This document shows positions 12,501 through 27,500 of a stretch of 64,000 bases of DNA, piece after piece (within the stretch, counting starts at the first letter, position 1; each line of letters opens with the position of its first letter). Below the pieces are notes generated by a model, which saw only the letters and a list, made by a program, of their open reading frames with translations, was not told where the DNA came from and did no database searches. Origin of the DNA: Gymnogyps californianus (taxonomy: Eukaryota > Chordata > Aves > Accipitriformes > Cathartidae). The position numbers and the translations under genes are program-made. The stretch spans positions 88,186,520-88,250,519 of the forward strand of contig NC_059471.1 in NCBI RefSeq assembly GCF_018139145.2, read 5' to 3'.

Positions 12501-15500
12501 CAATTAAACCAAAGTTACCTAAAATAGGGCTGTAAGTATTAAACCACACAGCTAATTATCTATTACTAAATCCCTAAGAACTGCATATCCCTATAAACTG
12601 CTGTTTTTATAACTAGATAGTAACGTTTAATAGAGCAGCATACAATGACATCATCATGCTAGAGCAAATATTCATGAACATTCAAAGGAAAAAACCAAAC
12701 GGAATAAATTGGAAACAAGATTCTATTTTCAAAGAGGAGACATGTAAGGCGGGGGGGGGGGGGGGGGGGGGGGGGGGAGTTATTTCAGATTTTTAAGATG
12801 GAGCTTGTCAAATTAAATTACTTTTTAAAAAAAAAAAGTTTTTTTAAATAATCAAGACCATAAGAGCCTTGATCCCTAGCATTCCAATCACAATACTCCC
12901 AACTAAAGAAAACTTCCAAACAGCATTTCTGAAAGTTTAACTTGAAATAAGCTTAGTATTTTTCCACAGCTTAGAAAGACAGAATGAAATCTTTGTCTTC
13001 AGAAATAAAAGCTGAGTCAGAGTGGAAAAAAAACACTATTGTTCGTATATTCTTTGTCTGAAAATGCAGCGATAAATTCAGAAATCAAGTTCCTCAGACT
13101 TCTTACCTTATCACTTTTTTCCCCAGATTTCTTCTTCTTTGGATTATCCTTCCAAAGAGATTCTACAGCAATGTAGCCCTGAAGACTCCAGTCATACAGC
13201 TGTGTACCAGCAACCTTTGAAACAAAAGATATTAGAAAGCATGAACTTAATAATCTGGGAAATATTATTTTGCTTCTTGTTTAAGTGGAAGAAGTCTCAA
13301 AACACAAGATCTTTAACATCTTCCTGTTCAAGCTCAGGGTTTACAGCATTAATAAACATCTTGAAAAAAAAATGACACATGAGGAATAAGAAAAGCCAAC
13401 TTGCTAAAAAACTGTTTGAAGACTACCTGAAAATATATCTGTATAAAAAGGGGTGGAATGATGCTGCACGGAAACAATTCTGGTTTTCTTAGCATTCAAG
13501 GTTCAACAGATTTAACATATGCAAATTATTTCTTAGTTTGACCATACTTATTTTAAAGACAAAAAAACCCCCAACAAACCCTACTTAGTTTGTCACTATT
13601 TTCAATTTTACATTTGCACTGCTTTGACAGAAGGGTAAGAGTACCCCTTTTTTCTTCTTGTTTGTTATTTAGAAGAAAGACCCAATTTGCTGACAGATGG
13701 CTGTAATGAATGACCAGCTGTCAACTCTCAAAACAGAAGACAGCTAGGAAGACGGTGTTTGCTGTATTACACCAACAGGTAATTTTATGACAGGAAAAAT
13801 CCCTAAGTCTAATAAAAGAGTATCTCCTGCCCCTTACATGATAAGGAACTGTAATATTCATAGCATCCTTTAAAACTGAAGAGTGTTAGGTTTTTACAGC
13901 TCCAGGCTCAGGTCAGTACTCACTTTCATATCACTATCAGTTTTCTTACAAATAAAGAACAGCAAAAATGGACAATTTGCCCAACTAGACAGCTATTAAA
14001 CTAAAAAAAAACTTACGAAGTCAAGGAATAAGAAGGTATCACCCTATCTTCTACAGCAGGCAAAGCTGGAAAACCAAAACTATGAGAGCAGGGCAAGCAT
14101 AAATGATGTTTCTGAAACAGTCTTCTGATGTTTCTGAAAAAGTTTCTCAATTAATTTTTTAAGTTTCTTCCAGTCTCCAACAATTCGCTGCTCAGATTTC
14201 CTGAGCCAGAGGTGATTTCTATGTGTATAACAATGCCCAAGGAATTTCCCTCTTACGAACTTGTTGAACTTCCCCTTGAACCCCATGCAAATTTTTAGCA
14301 TCCACAACATCCTGTGCCAAGGAGTTCCACTGTTGGGCACACATGGTGCAAAGAACCACTTCCCTTTGTTTGTCTGAACAAAATTAAGCACACCAGTTGC
14401 GTACCACAATGGTAAGGGACGTGCTTCTGGGCAGAGATCATATTACTACCTTACAGAAGAGGCTACTTAAGAATTAGAATTAAAAGAAAACAAACCCAAA
14501 TCAGCAACTACATTTCCAAGTCACAACTGAATCCAAAACATAGGCTGTTTTAAATACAAAAAGCTTGCACATTTGTCACCACATCTGACAATTACAGTTG
14601 TACTTTGGTTTTAAACAAGTTGGTATGATGCACTAAGTTTTCTGTATATTTGAAGGTGATAAAGGTCATCAGAAAAAAGCACACTAACTGTTCCAGGGAT
14701 GAATGTGTTAAATCTCCAAAATCCCTCAATTCAAACATTACAGGTATAGACAGTTATCTTCTTTTTCAGTATCAGGAGTGTTCATTCTCAAGTACTTCAA
14801 CAAACTAGTTCTGAAAGTCAGAGGAGCCTATGGCTCATCTGGAAAGATAGTGTGATCAGTTGTGCAAGCAGTACAAACCTACCAGGACTGAAAAATAATC
14901 ACAATGAACAAACAAACAGAGGGGGTTTTTGTCTGCAGTGTTACTGAGGACACAGCTATCAAGCTAAAATGAGAAACAACAACTATCCATAAGCCCTTTC
15001 TTGTTCCTGCTTAAAAATACTGCATTAAAATACTTAAAAACACTCTAAATCCCTAACAGTACAAACTTAAAAATATTATAGGAGTCATACGATCAAGTGA
15101 ATTATGAATTGCACTAAACGAGAAACTGTTCATTCACGTCGCTGGAGTAAAGTAGCTACATCACAAGGTACAGCAACCCAGATAGTTTAGTCTGCCACAG
15201 TCAACCAATGTTTCAACACTGTACACACCTCCCAAGAGCTGGGACCCACGCACACCTTCACAGTTCGCATGGGTTGAAAAATACAGTTCCAGATAGACTG
15301 TAAGCTGCAAATTACACGGTCAACAGGAACATAGCCAAGCAATTTTTATAACCACTCAATGCATCCTCTCATGAACACAACACTAGAGTCATACATTAGG
15401 CTTGTGTTTTATACCTCTCCTTCTCATGGAGCAGTTGAAGAGGAAGCAGGTGGGTACTGCAGTTGCCACCACTATTCTTGGGAGTGGTAGTTCCAACCAG

Positions 15501-18500
15501 GAAAAGTAAAAGGAGTAATAATAATACAAACAGTTCATTCAATTGTTCAAAGTGTTCATTCAAACATTCATACAAAGAGTGCCTTTCAAAGAGGGACAAG
15601 TTTTTCCGTTCAGTCATCTGGAATTCTTAATTTCTGGAAGATAACCATTTCCAGCTTGTTTGTGTTAAATTACAACATGCTAAAATACCATCTCTGTTCA
15701 ATGCAACACTGTAAGTAAGTTTGTATGCTAAAATTTGAACAAACAAGTTCAAAAGTCAGACTAGGCAGTTCTCAACAGGGACTCTGAAATGGTTTGAAAG
15801 TGACCCTGGGCCACAAACACCCGTACTAGGCACTACTGGGTAGCATCAGCAGTCTCTAAGGCCTAACGTGCATGTAAACAAGCTCCCATATTTTAATTCC
15901 ACACAGGACCATAAGCATATAATATTGACTATACCGTATGTTATGTGTCAAGATTATCGAGCAGAATTATGGTTAGCAATTCTTTATCTACATTGCATGC
16001 TGAGAAACTAAACTGAGAATCTGCTGGCTTTTCTACATTTATATTGTTAACAAAGTAGTCATAGTGCAATTTCACAAGCGTTTCATTCTACAGTAAACAT
16101 GGATCAAGTGACCCCAACTCCTTTGCAACTCACAGTTCCTGTAATTGTGTCATGCTCTCAGTTGTGCCAGTACAACTGGTTATGCCTTATGGACTGAACT
16201 GGGCAAGGGACGAGGTATAGGTTCAAAAGACATAGAAATAATTTAGTTTGTTGTCGAAGAAATAAACTTACATATTAGGAAGCTTTTCTTTCTTTCAAGA
16301 AGGTAAGCATAACACACACTACTTTAGGAAATTTGAGAAGTTCTAATAACAAGTAAAAAAATTAATTCTAATGATAAAAGAGACTGATTTAAGTAACTTC
16401 ATAATGGAAAGTTTTTTCCAGATGGAAGATAAGCCACAGTAAATACAAAATATTTTGAGTGTATTATGATTAGCTGGAAACCAATACAGTTCCAAAACAC
16501 TAGTTAAAGTTCCACCAGAACAAAGTAAACTTTAGTATTGTGCTGGTTTTGGCTGGGATGGAGTTAATTTTCTTCATAGTAGCTGGTATGAGGCTGTGTT
16601 TTGGATTTGTGCTGGAAACAGTGTTGATAGTACAGGGATGTTTTAGTTACTGCTGAGCAGTGCTTACACAGAGTCAAGGCCTTTTCTGCCTCTCACACCA
16701 CCCCACCAGCGAGTAGGCTGGGGGTGCACGAGAAGTTGGGAGGGGACACAGCTGGGACAGCTGACCCCAACTGACCAAAGGGATATCCCATACCATATGA
16801 CGTCATGCTCAGCATATCAAGCTGGGGAAAGAAGAAGGAGGTGGGGGACGTTCAGAGTGATGGCGTTTGTCTTCCCAAGTAACCGTTATGCGTGATGGAG
16901 CCCTGCTTTCCTGGAGATGACTGAACACCTGCCTGCCGATGGGAAGTGGTGAATGAATTCCTTGTTTTGCTTTGCTTGTGTGTGCAGCTTTTGCTTTCCC
17001 TATTACACTGTCTTTATCTCAACCCACGCGTTTTCTCACTTTTGCTCTTCTGACTCTCTTCCCCCATCCCCCCGGGGGGGGCGGGAGCGAGCGAGCGGCT
17101 GCGTGGCGCTCCGTTGCTGGCTGGGGTTAAACCACGACAAGTATTAAATTTGGTTCCCTTACCACATATACAGTCTGACCATTTGTTCAAAGTGATACAA
17201 ATTAAAGTAATACTAGCAGTGAGGAAATAAATCCCTTACAAATTTGTGATTTATTAGAATGATTACTAAAGCAGGAAAAAAAAAAAATAATTAGTCTGTG
17301 CATTTCTTCCATCTCCAGTTAGATGAATAGTGTCTGAAAATTACCTATTACCAAGGATGAACTCTGTTGCTATAACTTCACTTAGCAACTCATACATTTT
17401 AATTAAAGAAAAAAGTTTTCTTCCAGACAAATGCATCAAGTGTTGTACCTCAACTGCAAATACATTTTGCTGTGTTTATTTCCAACTCTCCAATGGAAAG
17501 TCTTTAATAAAGGTGGGAAGGAAGAAAAAAAACACCCAAAACTTTTTTAGTCTTTTGAAGTATAGTCAAATCTGAAAGTTTACCAGATGAAGGGAACTAT
17601 ACGACTGTAAATGAAAAAGCAGTGATGAAGTACTCAAATGTGGAAGAAAAATAAAAAGAACATAATATAAAGAATAAATAAAAAAATTAAAATTTATGTT
17701 CCAGAATATTTCCTATACTGTTCTATTAACTTGGCAAGTGAGCTTTGTACTGCAGGCATCCCTTTCTAGGCTTAGAGAAATTTTTTGAAGGGCCTATGAA
17801 ACATTTCAAAATAGAGAGGAAAGTGCTTCCAATTTCAGACTAAAGCATAAAAATTATGGATAGTAAGATCTGATATGCTTAAAACTTTGCTTCTTTAAGA
17901 AAAGAAAAGGGTGAGAGAGATTAGAGGAACCAAAACAGTATGTAGGATATCACTCTCTCCACAGAAGTTTCCGAAGTCATACGTCTGGTGTCCTGACCAA
18001 GTCAACAAAGCCAAATCTATTCCAATCAAGTTTCAGGCTCATGGTCTCATATCAGATTTTTCGTTACAGTCAAACTAAGAACTGTGAACTAATCAAAGGG
18101 TAATCATGCACTTCAAAGTTTTTGTAAAATAAACAGGGTATTGTGAAGCTGTTAGTAGCAAATCCATAGTTAAGACTGAACTGAGCTTCTTTAAAAACAA
18201 TACCATCAGTTTGAACACCGTTCAATCACTTCCCACTTCACTGTTCAGAAGGCCACTAGAATTTTAATACACAGTTTCCAACAGAAATGTCTAAGCTTCT
18301 TAAATTTTGATTTTTTTTTTTCCTGCCACTTGCATAATTTCCACTCCCTGAGAATAAGTCAACAGAACTATCTGTATTTAGAGCATCTGAATCCTGGAAG
18401 CACTAAAAAAAGATTCCATCAAAGATCAGGGTATCACCATGCTGGCAGAGTTCAAACACAGTGTTTTTGACTCTCCCTAAATCAAGGACCTTTCAGTTTT

Positions 18501-21500
18501 CAAAGAACATCATATGTGCTTGAGAATATCACATTTTAATCCTGACATCTCAGTGTTATTCACAAGTCACCAATAACTGGATAGCCAATTTACCAACGCA
18601 TGAAATATAAAGAATTTTTGACACATTAAAATATGTGCACTGTGAGTGGTTAAAAACTGGATTTGAAAAAGAACGTGGTGGAGAACTGAGGAATCTGCCA
18701 GTACAATTAAGTGTGGACAGCAAGGCGCATGAACTGATATCAGTAGGGGCTGTAAGCAATTGTCTGGTCTCTTCAGTTCTTTCTCTCACAGGAAACCCAC
18801 TTAAGAAACACGTTAACTTACAGTTGCTTCTGTGCCTGAAAAAACAAATGCATAAACAGGAAAGGCATCCAATAAGCAGCAGAATTCTTACCCCATTCCA
18901 GAATGTGCATGCTATCTTTCTTAAAACTCTATCCAACAAAAAGCAGAAAACTTCAATAACAATATTTATCTCAAAATGTTGTTCCCATGATTTCTCTATA
19001 GAATCTCTCTTTATCTCCCCCCCCCCCCCCCCCCTTTCTTTCAAACCCTGTTTTCATTTGCTCTCAAGATATTTCAGGCTTCCTCAGTATTGTAAGCAAA
19101 CATACAAACTGTACTTACTAAGCATATTTACATTAATTTATAATTACTTGAGGTTAGAGATTCAGAAAGGAAATTATGTTCCTCAAACTGAAGACACTAC
19201 TGCAGATGTTAGGAAAAAAAAAAGTCACTAAAAAAACCCAGAACGTCTGGCCATCTTTCAGCCTGGACTGCATGTTCTTTGACAAAAGAACTATCATTTT
19301 GTTAAGTGCCAAGCACATCGACATGGCTTTTAAAAATGGATTACCAGTTAATTTGAAGGTAGGAGGCAATAATCAAAGTAAATGACACTTCTCCAAAGAA
19401 AGGTATCATCACTGACCTTTGCAATAGCAACCGCTTGCTGAGGGTAATACATGGAGGCACCAATACCCATGAGACCTGCAGGATACACTAACTTCTTTAT
19501 TTTTGAGCCTGTTTCATAACAAAAAAACCAAAAAATCCCAAAACATTGTTAGAGTATATGTTAACCAAGACAGCTGAATGGCCCTAACCTTTTATTTACA
19601 ATCAAAACAAGTTTATTAAATACAGTTTAGCATATTTTCTGTTCAGTCCTACTGGTTTCTTAAGAAACATGATTACTCTGATCAGTAATTATTCTTTTAA
19701 TCATTTTAAGAGAATATTTTTATTAACATCTTTCCATAGTGAAAATTACCTTACAATTATATTTACTGTAGTAATACATAACTTATTTCAGTACTGAATA
19801 ATGAAGTAAAAGCCACAGTTAAGAGATATTTAAGAGAATTATACCAATACTCTTTTCTAAACTAAAAGGAGAAACTCAGGCAAAGAAAGGTTAGGATAGC
19901 ATTCTTTTGATACATCAACCAGAACAAGAGACGTTCCAATACAAACTTTATAAGTTACCTTGACTCACAAATATTGATTTTTCCACAACTGCTCTTAAGA
20001 ATAAATTTTCTTGATTCACTATAACAATTTGCAAAGCATTTGAAAGTACTTTTAAACTGAAGCACTTACAATTTGCTATATGCCTATTGCTCAGTCCCCA
20101 ACTAAATTTTGAACATTTTAATCAATTGGAACTCTCTATTCAATTACACGTCTAAAATAACTTAACTGCCTGAAAAGCTCATCCTCTTATCACAGCTGGC
20201 CACAGGTTGTGTATCCTGGCTGGCCAGTGACAATATGCATCACTGAATCAGTTACAGGGCATGTTGCAGTTTATCCAGTCAGAAAGGAATATAGAAGGGA
20301 GCAGGTAAAGGAGAAAAGCAAGCAGTACAGGAGAAAAAAAGGTCATAGAACAGATGTACAGGAGTCAGGATGCAGTAGTTCTGCTCCTCATAGAACAGTC
20401 TGTTCTATATGTGAAGCCACACGTGCTTCTAATAAAGGAATAATGAATTTTGAAGAGGAAATGCATATTGGAAGCGTTTAGTGCTCATGATGAGATCAGA
20501 AACTTAGCAGTAAACAAGAGACGTTCATAAAGTGATGTTGCTAGTCTTGTGAAGAGGGAACTTGGTACGAATTAGCTATAAGAAAGCACAGAAAAGGCAA
20601 GCTTCATTGCATCTTTACAACCAGAAAAGTTATACTTTTGTTGTAATTTCTGGGGATGGGGAAATCTTCCTTAGTGATAGCTTACCAGTGTGCCTACAAT
20701 ATCACTTTAGGAATAAATGTAATAGTTGAGGATATTAATGCCTTCCAGCAGGCTGCTACCTGCTGGAGACACCCATTAGAGGGAAGTTTAGGAATACTCC
20801 TGTATCCATTCCAGTACTACTCAACAAGGTTAGAACAAATTATCTTCAACGGCATTTTAAACCAAGCTGGATGGCTGCACAATGTTCACATGATTACACT
20901 CTGAATATCGCACTTTCTACTTAGTGGGCAGCTGTATCTTCAAGTGTTATGGTTAGACCTGGAAGATTTTATCTGTGCCTTCCAAGAGGGCAATTTTTCC
21001 AGTGAGACCAAAGAGGGGAAGAGATAAAAAAAGAGGACATTTGGTTCTAATGCTACATTTGATGCTACATTTCTGTAGCATCAAAATTAAGGGGCACTTC
21101 CTTCTACAGTTTGAATACTTTCTGGAAACAACAGTCAGTATTGTAAACTATAATCAGACAAAAAGTTTTAAAATTATGGCTCCCATCCTAAAAGATTCAC
21201 AAATCAGACATTTGTATTATGAGGGATTTTTATTTTTATTAAACTTAGGACCCTCTAATCTTTCAGATCCAGCCCCAAGACTGCACTTCCCTCCCCCCCC
21301 CCCCCCCATTTTGCTACAGTTGTAAAAGCTGGAAGCTGATCTCATTCATAATCACATAACTCAAGAAGCAGGAATTTGAAGAGAAAAAACTTCAAATGGG
21401 TAAAGTTGGAGACCCTGATTTTCATTAAAAAAAAAAACTGCTAGGAAAAAAAAAAAGTACTGCTTTCAACATCTTCACTGGAAAATTAAATATTTTGAGG

Positions 21501-24500
21501 AGTGCATCTATTCACAGAATGCTTTCCATTTCTACATACATACACATGTTCAACATACTGTCGAACACTCCCAGTTTGCTCGACACGTACAGGCCCCACA
21601 AAGGTGTATTTTTATCCAAAGCAAGTCCTCACTAGTATTTAAATTCTAGAACTTTACAGTTCCATTACCTACAAGTTTTCTTCTTCTGTTACTTTGTTTC
21701 ACTGTATTAAGAATATCTCAATACAATCACAAAATATTTTTTCACAATTAACATTTCTTAAAATAACATTTATTTCCATGAAAGCATAAACGTATTCGTT
21801 TCTTCAACTAACGTGATGAAACTAACTGTATCACTTTTCTATAGCACAAAATGTGCATGTATTGGTAGTATACCCAGAGTTCACAAGTATTTTTGCTGAA
21901 TATCACCATCTGCAGCAGCTTTGTACCTGGACACACAATACTTCGAAGGAACTTGAATATACAACTAATTGTACATGTATAATAGCTCAGGAACCTCTGT
22001 ATTTTACCATAATTTATTCCTCTGTAGTTTTCTACAGTGACCTATGTGATCAAGAACTTAAGTAATTAAAAAGATTTTTAGGCTAAAAAAAAAAAATAAT
22101 CCTTTCCTACTTTTGCTATAAGAAGCTAGAACTGGAAAAGATCAAAGACTTGATTCCAGCAACAAATACAGTATTCATAACAATAATTGATAGTTATTAC
22201 ACACCTTTTACATGAAGTTTCTTTATAATTGGAGGAACATTGTAGAAACATGCTTGTACAGTTAAGTCAGATCTCATGTGTCACAATTAAAAATTAGTAT
22301 CCAAAAAACCACAAATAAATTATTTATCCCAAATCATAACATAAGCAGTTCAAAAGGTTCCCACTTACCTCTAGCAAGAAACAATCCAACAATTCCAGCA
22401 AAACCTATCACACCAAGCCTTGGATAAAACCCAGCAGGGGGGTTTTGGAGAAATTCACAGCCCTCTGAAAGCAAGTCAAAACAAAGTGCTTTAATGTAAT
22501 GTGAAAGTGTTTTTGTCGTAAGGAATCATCAATACGTGCTGGCAATTGTTACAAAACATAAAGAGTTATCAAAACACATTTAACTATCATGCACATTTTA
22601 GATTTGCTGGCATAAAATTCAAAGCCTTTGAGATCTTCTCTAGTGACACATGAATGAAACTGAACATCGTATTGTATTTACCAATTTTCATAGAAGCTTT
22701 TGCCTTTGCTCCTGGGCCATCTGTTTTGTTTTGCTCTTTTGCATCTCGATTATATCTTTTCAAATTAGTGATAAAAACCTTTGCAAAATGGATTCTTACA
22801 TTTACATGTTAACAAGAATTAGTTTCAGTAAAACATTGTACAAAAAACAAATCACAGAACAAAGGAAAGACACAGCATAAACAAAGCTCACTCCAAGATG
22901 GGAGTCCAATGAGGGAATGGAAAACTATGATAAATCTTCCATACAAAGGAGTTCAAAAGACTGAGACTCTTAATTTTAAGGAAAAGAGGTGCAGTATCCG
23001 AAATGAGCTCTAGATAGCATCCATGCTCAGTCCTGATTAAGCCTAAGTATGAAAGGATGCTTCCAAAACCAAAAATAAATACAAATTATTTTGGATTAAT
23101 TCAAAATTCTTAGGAGATCCAAGGAAGTAAACCAAAATGAAAAGGCTAAACATTACAAACAAAAGATCTAAAACTTGCGACAAGTAATAAACATTGCAGG
23201 AAGTTTCGGTTACCAGGCTGGGTCAAGCAAATACTACCAACTGGGAATAAACTGTGAGGCTTTTTTTCCTTCTTTTCCTGCATAACTGTCATTTTTAATG
23301 ACATTGGTCGACATAGATGCAGGTCTCGCATTTTAATTGTTTAGAAATGTAGTGTCATAATGACCTACAAAGGAAATTTAAACAGATATACAATGCAAAT
23401 AAAGTAGTCTTAAATACATTAGAAATTATATATATAATGATGCTCAATGGAATTCTCTTTTAACAGAAGATATAGTACAGTCCTGCATTTTAAATTGCTA
23501 GTTAAGAAAACTAAACTGATTTACCTCTACCATGCTCAACAGCTTTTTCTAATTTGGGCATAGCTTTGGCATAAAGATCCTAAAAAAAAAAAAGAAAAGA
23601 AAACAACAGTAAATAGATACCAAGTAAGTAAAATATTAACGACAGATTGTAACTGACCTGATGAAGAAAAGAAAAGCAAAGCAAAGCAAAGAAAAGAAAA
23701 AAAAAAGAAAAAAGAAAAAAAAGAAAAAAAAGTGCTGGGTCCCTAAAATAACTTCTTTTTATTCCCACTTCCACCCTTCACTTACAGGGCTATGCTTCCT
23801 CAACATTACATTTGGCATAATGTACAGCTTTTTCTCAAAGTAGTCTTTGGACACAGATGAAATATAATACCTCAAAACAGAGAAGTCAACTTCAATATTT
23901 CATTGAGCTCCTGATCAGGTAGCTGAAACTCAGGATTATCTCAGGTTTCTCAGTGTATGCAGGTATCGCAAAAATACTTGAATTGATGCAAAGAAAGGAA
24001 GTACAACACGGTAATAAACTCCTTCCTAGCACTTCACAGGGGTACGACTCATTCTGCAAGGTGATAAATTCCACTTTCCAAGAGACTATCTTAGGCTAAC
24101 AAAACTGCATTTTTGAATTGACTTGGGAAATGAGTTGTCCATACAATGTCCGAAGTAAATCATCAAAGAGCACTGCATTAACCCCACAAACTAGTTCTAG
24201 ATTTTTTTTCTCAGACTGAAAATATGCAGGAAGTAAAAGAATTCACACTGCCTTTTATCAAAGTAGGAAAAAAAAATCTCAATAAAAGCAACCCTACTAA
24301 TTGTTATTATGCTAATAATCCTTTGGAGAGACAGTGTAAGGCTGTCTATAAATTAGGGAACAAATTCATAAACATGTATGCCCAAAGCTAAAGCAGAAAA
24401 TGGTCTCGCAATACCACTTGACCTGTATCTGTGCAGAAGTGAAAGCATTTGTTTAGGATACTGCATGGGAGATAATATCTTTACAACTTTCATTTCCTCA

Positions 24501-27500
24501 CTGGCAAGAGTGTCCCAAAAAAAAAAAAAAACACTTGTCATGGAAAAAAAAGTGTTAGCATGTGACACACAACATAACTCTAAATGGCTGTTGGTCTTAT
24601 TAAAAGCCAATGAAAAAAGAACATGCTCTAAAGACCCCAGAGACTAAGTTTGATCTTCTGTCACAGCTCACACGTAACTGGCTCATTTCTACATGTGTTT
24701 TGAATTGACCTTCCACTACAGTTAAGCAAGCAATTTTGAAAAAGTAAAATGGATATACAAACATAACCAATTTTATTCTCATTATCCTGGGTTATGTTTT
24801 TAATTTAAAGACAACTGAGACACACCTAAAATGTTATTTTCTTCAACACAGCAGGAGGTGGGAGTGGTGTAAAACCAAAACTATCTCTGACTACAGTTAA
24901 GCAAGAAAGATGACCCCAAACCCATAAAGTTTATATGCCCACTTCATAAAATGAGTCAGTAAACCACTGCCAGGAAATGGCTTGTTGTGTGTGAGCAGAA
25001 GAGCACATCTTATGTAAATGATCACCACGCAGACGAAAAATAAAGCAAATAGGAAGACAAGAGGCCAGTGAGACATAAAGCACTGTTCAAGGCTTACCTG
25101 CAGTAAGTCCAACTGGGCAACTAACCTCGTCTCAAATTTCATTCCCGGTTACGGTTACCGCAGGCAACCAAACAGAACCCATGTGTGCAGAAGGTCAGAG
25201 CTCTAACTATACTGTGGAAAATCCCCCTTCTCCTTCAAAACTGAAGTCAGTACTCCTGCTGGTGGCACTTTAGAAACACTTCACTAGACTGAGTAACCCT
25301 GAGTATTTCTGAAAAAATGTTTCGGTACTGTTAAAGGTTAGTACCACAACACAGAACTTACAGGCAGAAAGGACACCCTGATCTGAACAGCTTGGCTTTC
25401 TACGGAGAACTGGAAAATCAGCTTGCAACTTAAGAAGAGGATTCACAACAGCCAGAGTGCAAAGCAGACAATCACCTAAAGTTGCCGAGAGGCAACCAGA
25501 CGACAAGGATGCCCTTGCTTCAAAAGTAAGCCTCAACATTTGCTGGGTCAGGAAAGGGCAAAAAAGCCATCATATGACTCCGCAATCTAATATCAATAAT
25601 ATAGGCCTTGATTACAAAGATCTTGGTTTTCCTCTATGCTCCAAAGACTATTTTTGTATTTAATGACTGTTTAGTATAAACATGCTACCTAATAAAATAT
25701 ATAAGAAAGTTTTGGGGTAAGGTCTGGGGGCCAGGTTTGCCACTACTAGTGGCCTGGGATCTTCTCTCTTCCAGACAGCCGCGTTCCTTCCCTCAACATT
25801 CCAGTTCAGCAAATACTGATCTATTTTCTGCAAAGCTGTGTTTTGTCACAGTTGCAGTGAGGACAACTCGGTATTGCTGCTCCAAAACACACTGCTTGAT
25901 AATTTAAGGCCTTCTCCTTGAGCATGGAAAACACAAATTTAATCACTCTCCTGTCTTCCTCAGTCACAGGACAGTACCAAATCCAGATATCCCTAGACAT
26001 CTTTAAGCTTAAAGTTTATTTCAGATAACAATTCTAAGCTTTAGTTAATTTTCTTTTAATTCTTTTGGAGGGGTACAAAATGCGAAAAAGCAGGGGTTTA
26101 GTTCAGCAAATTAGTAGAAAGACAGCAACTGGTTTTATGTGAGGAGGGGGTAAACATTATGACCCGAATTGTGGAAAATTTTTAGTAATGCAGCATTTTG
26201 GAAAAGATGCTTGTTCAGCTATCAGCTTTTACTTTGCTGCTATCTATTAATTCTGTCTCTAAAAAAAAAAAACAAACCAGCTCAACCCTTATCACTGAAC
26301 CACTACCAGATGTGATATAAAACCATTATACCTGACACCAGGCTGTATATGGCTCCATAACATGCCGTAAACGTGAAACCCCCTCTTCCAATTGGGTCTG
26401 TGGATTCTCCACATATTTAGTCTCACGAGCTGGAGAGGAGTAGAGTGACAGCTGTGAATATTAGCAAACAAGAGGTTAAAAACAAAGGTATAATTGTGTA
26501 AGTAGGTCTTCAGGGCATGAACAGTCTAACCAGAGAATACCTAACACAGTGCTTACTGCATAAACAATGCATAATAAAAATTCAGGCACAGCTGTGAGAC
26601 AACCATTATGAGCAAAGTTTAATTATATACTATGAAGAAGATGACTTCTAATTGCTATGCAATTCATCCATAGCTGCTATACGATCCAAGTCACAGGTTA
26701 TAAATTAATATTAAACTAGTTTAATAAGAACACAAAACATAATTGTGAAAAATGTTTCTGGTCTTAATCAGCACTTCTGGTTCCCAGTTAACATACTAAA
26801 TGTACTAGAACTCTGAAATCACAATCGATCATTTTCTATATTTGCACAAGCCATCATTAAAGAGTCTAAGTAGCTTCTAACAAAGGTTACATCCGATACA
26901 AATTTGTGTGTTTGTTACTGAGCAGGAAAATGGTACAACATCCCAATGTTGCAGTCATTAGCCACATCAGCAACTGACGGCATTAATAGCACCACGGGGC
27001 TGAGCAAATAGGAACTGTAACATCCACCTGAAGAGCAATGGGCATCTTCAAAGGGTATTTAGGGTTTAGCATCACAACGTATTTATTACAATTACCTAAA
27101 CATATTTAAAATTGTATTCCATTAAAAAAAAAACCCAAACCAAAGTCTATACTCTTGAAGATGAACAGCAAAGTTTAGATCAAAACAAAACCTGTTAGAA
27201 TTCCTAGCAGTTTATATACTATGCTGATGTTTAGTATAAAGAGCTTATATTTCATACCACATTTATACCACATTTAGTAGTTTATTATAAACTGATGTTT
27301 ACATGTATTGTTGCATCAAAGTGTAACTAGCCCTCTTTTCTAGGTAAATCAGAAAACAACTGTAGCTCTATCATAACAAAAAAAGCTGCTAACCATAACA
27401 AAACATATAATGACATAGAGTTTATCAAATAATTTGATAACTCATGCAGCTGGATTTCCCATAATCCTTTGAAAGACAAGCATTTTAAGTCTCATTTCCC

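Larger units (their letters stand above)
9561..13106 (-). other. APOO intron 7
   Basis: About 3.5 kb of AT-rich DNA. It contains a CR1 LINE 3' end (11141-11640) followed by an AT-only simple-sequence patch (about 11648-11715) and a G27 tract at 12751-12777. I saw no coding segment apart from LINE remnants. Confidence 0.7.
13215..19416 (-). other. APOO intron 6
   Basis: The largest APOO intron, about 6.2 kb. It contains an inverted, degraded CR1-like segment (about 14200-14440), a complete solo LTR (16539-17139) and a C18 tract at 19017-19034. Overlapping open frames near 18556-19231 on both strands have no recognisable domain and look like chance. Confidence 0.75.
19509..22368 (-). other. 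APOO intron 5
   Basis: About 2.9 kb, AT-rich. Contains a perfect 12-bp hairpin (21058-21085) and a C15 tract (21293-21307). Open frames at 20209-20481 and 20975-21325 have no recognisable protein features. Confidence 0.7.

Noticed and set aside
18556..19231. Overlapping 162- and 198-codon frames on opposite strands
   Set aside because: Both cross the C18 tract and show no domain, no splice-supported conservation and low-complexity stretches.
20209..20481. 90-codon plus-strand frame in APOO intron 5
   Set aside because: No recognisable motif, no conserved signature; intronic and antisense to APOO.
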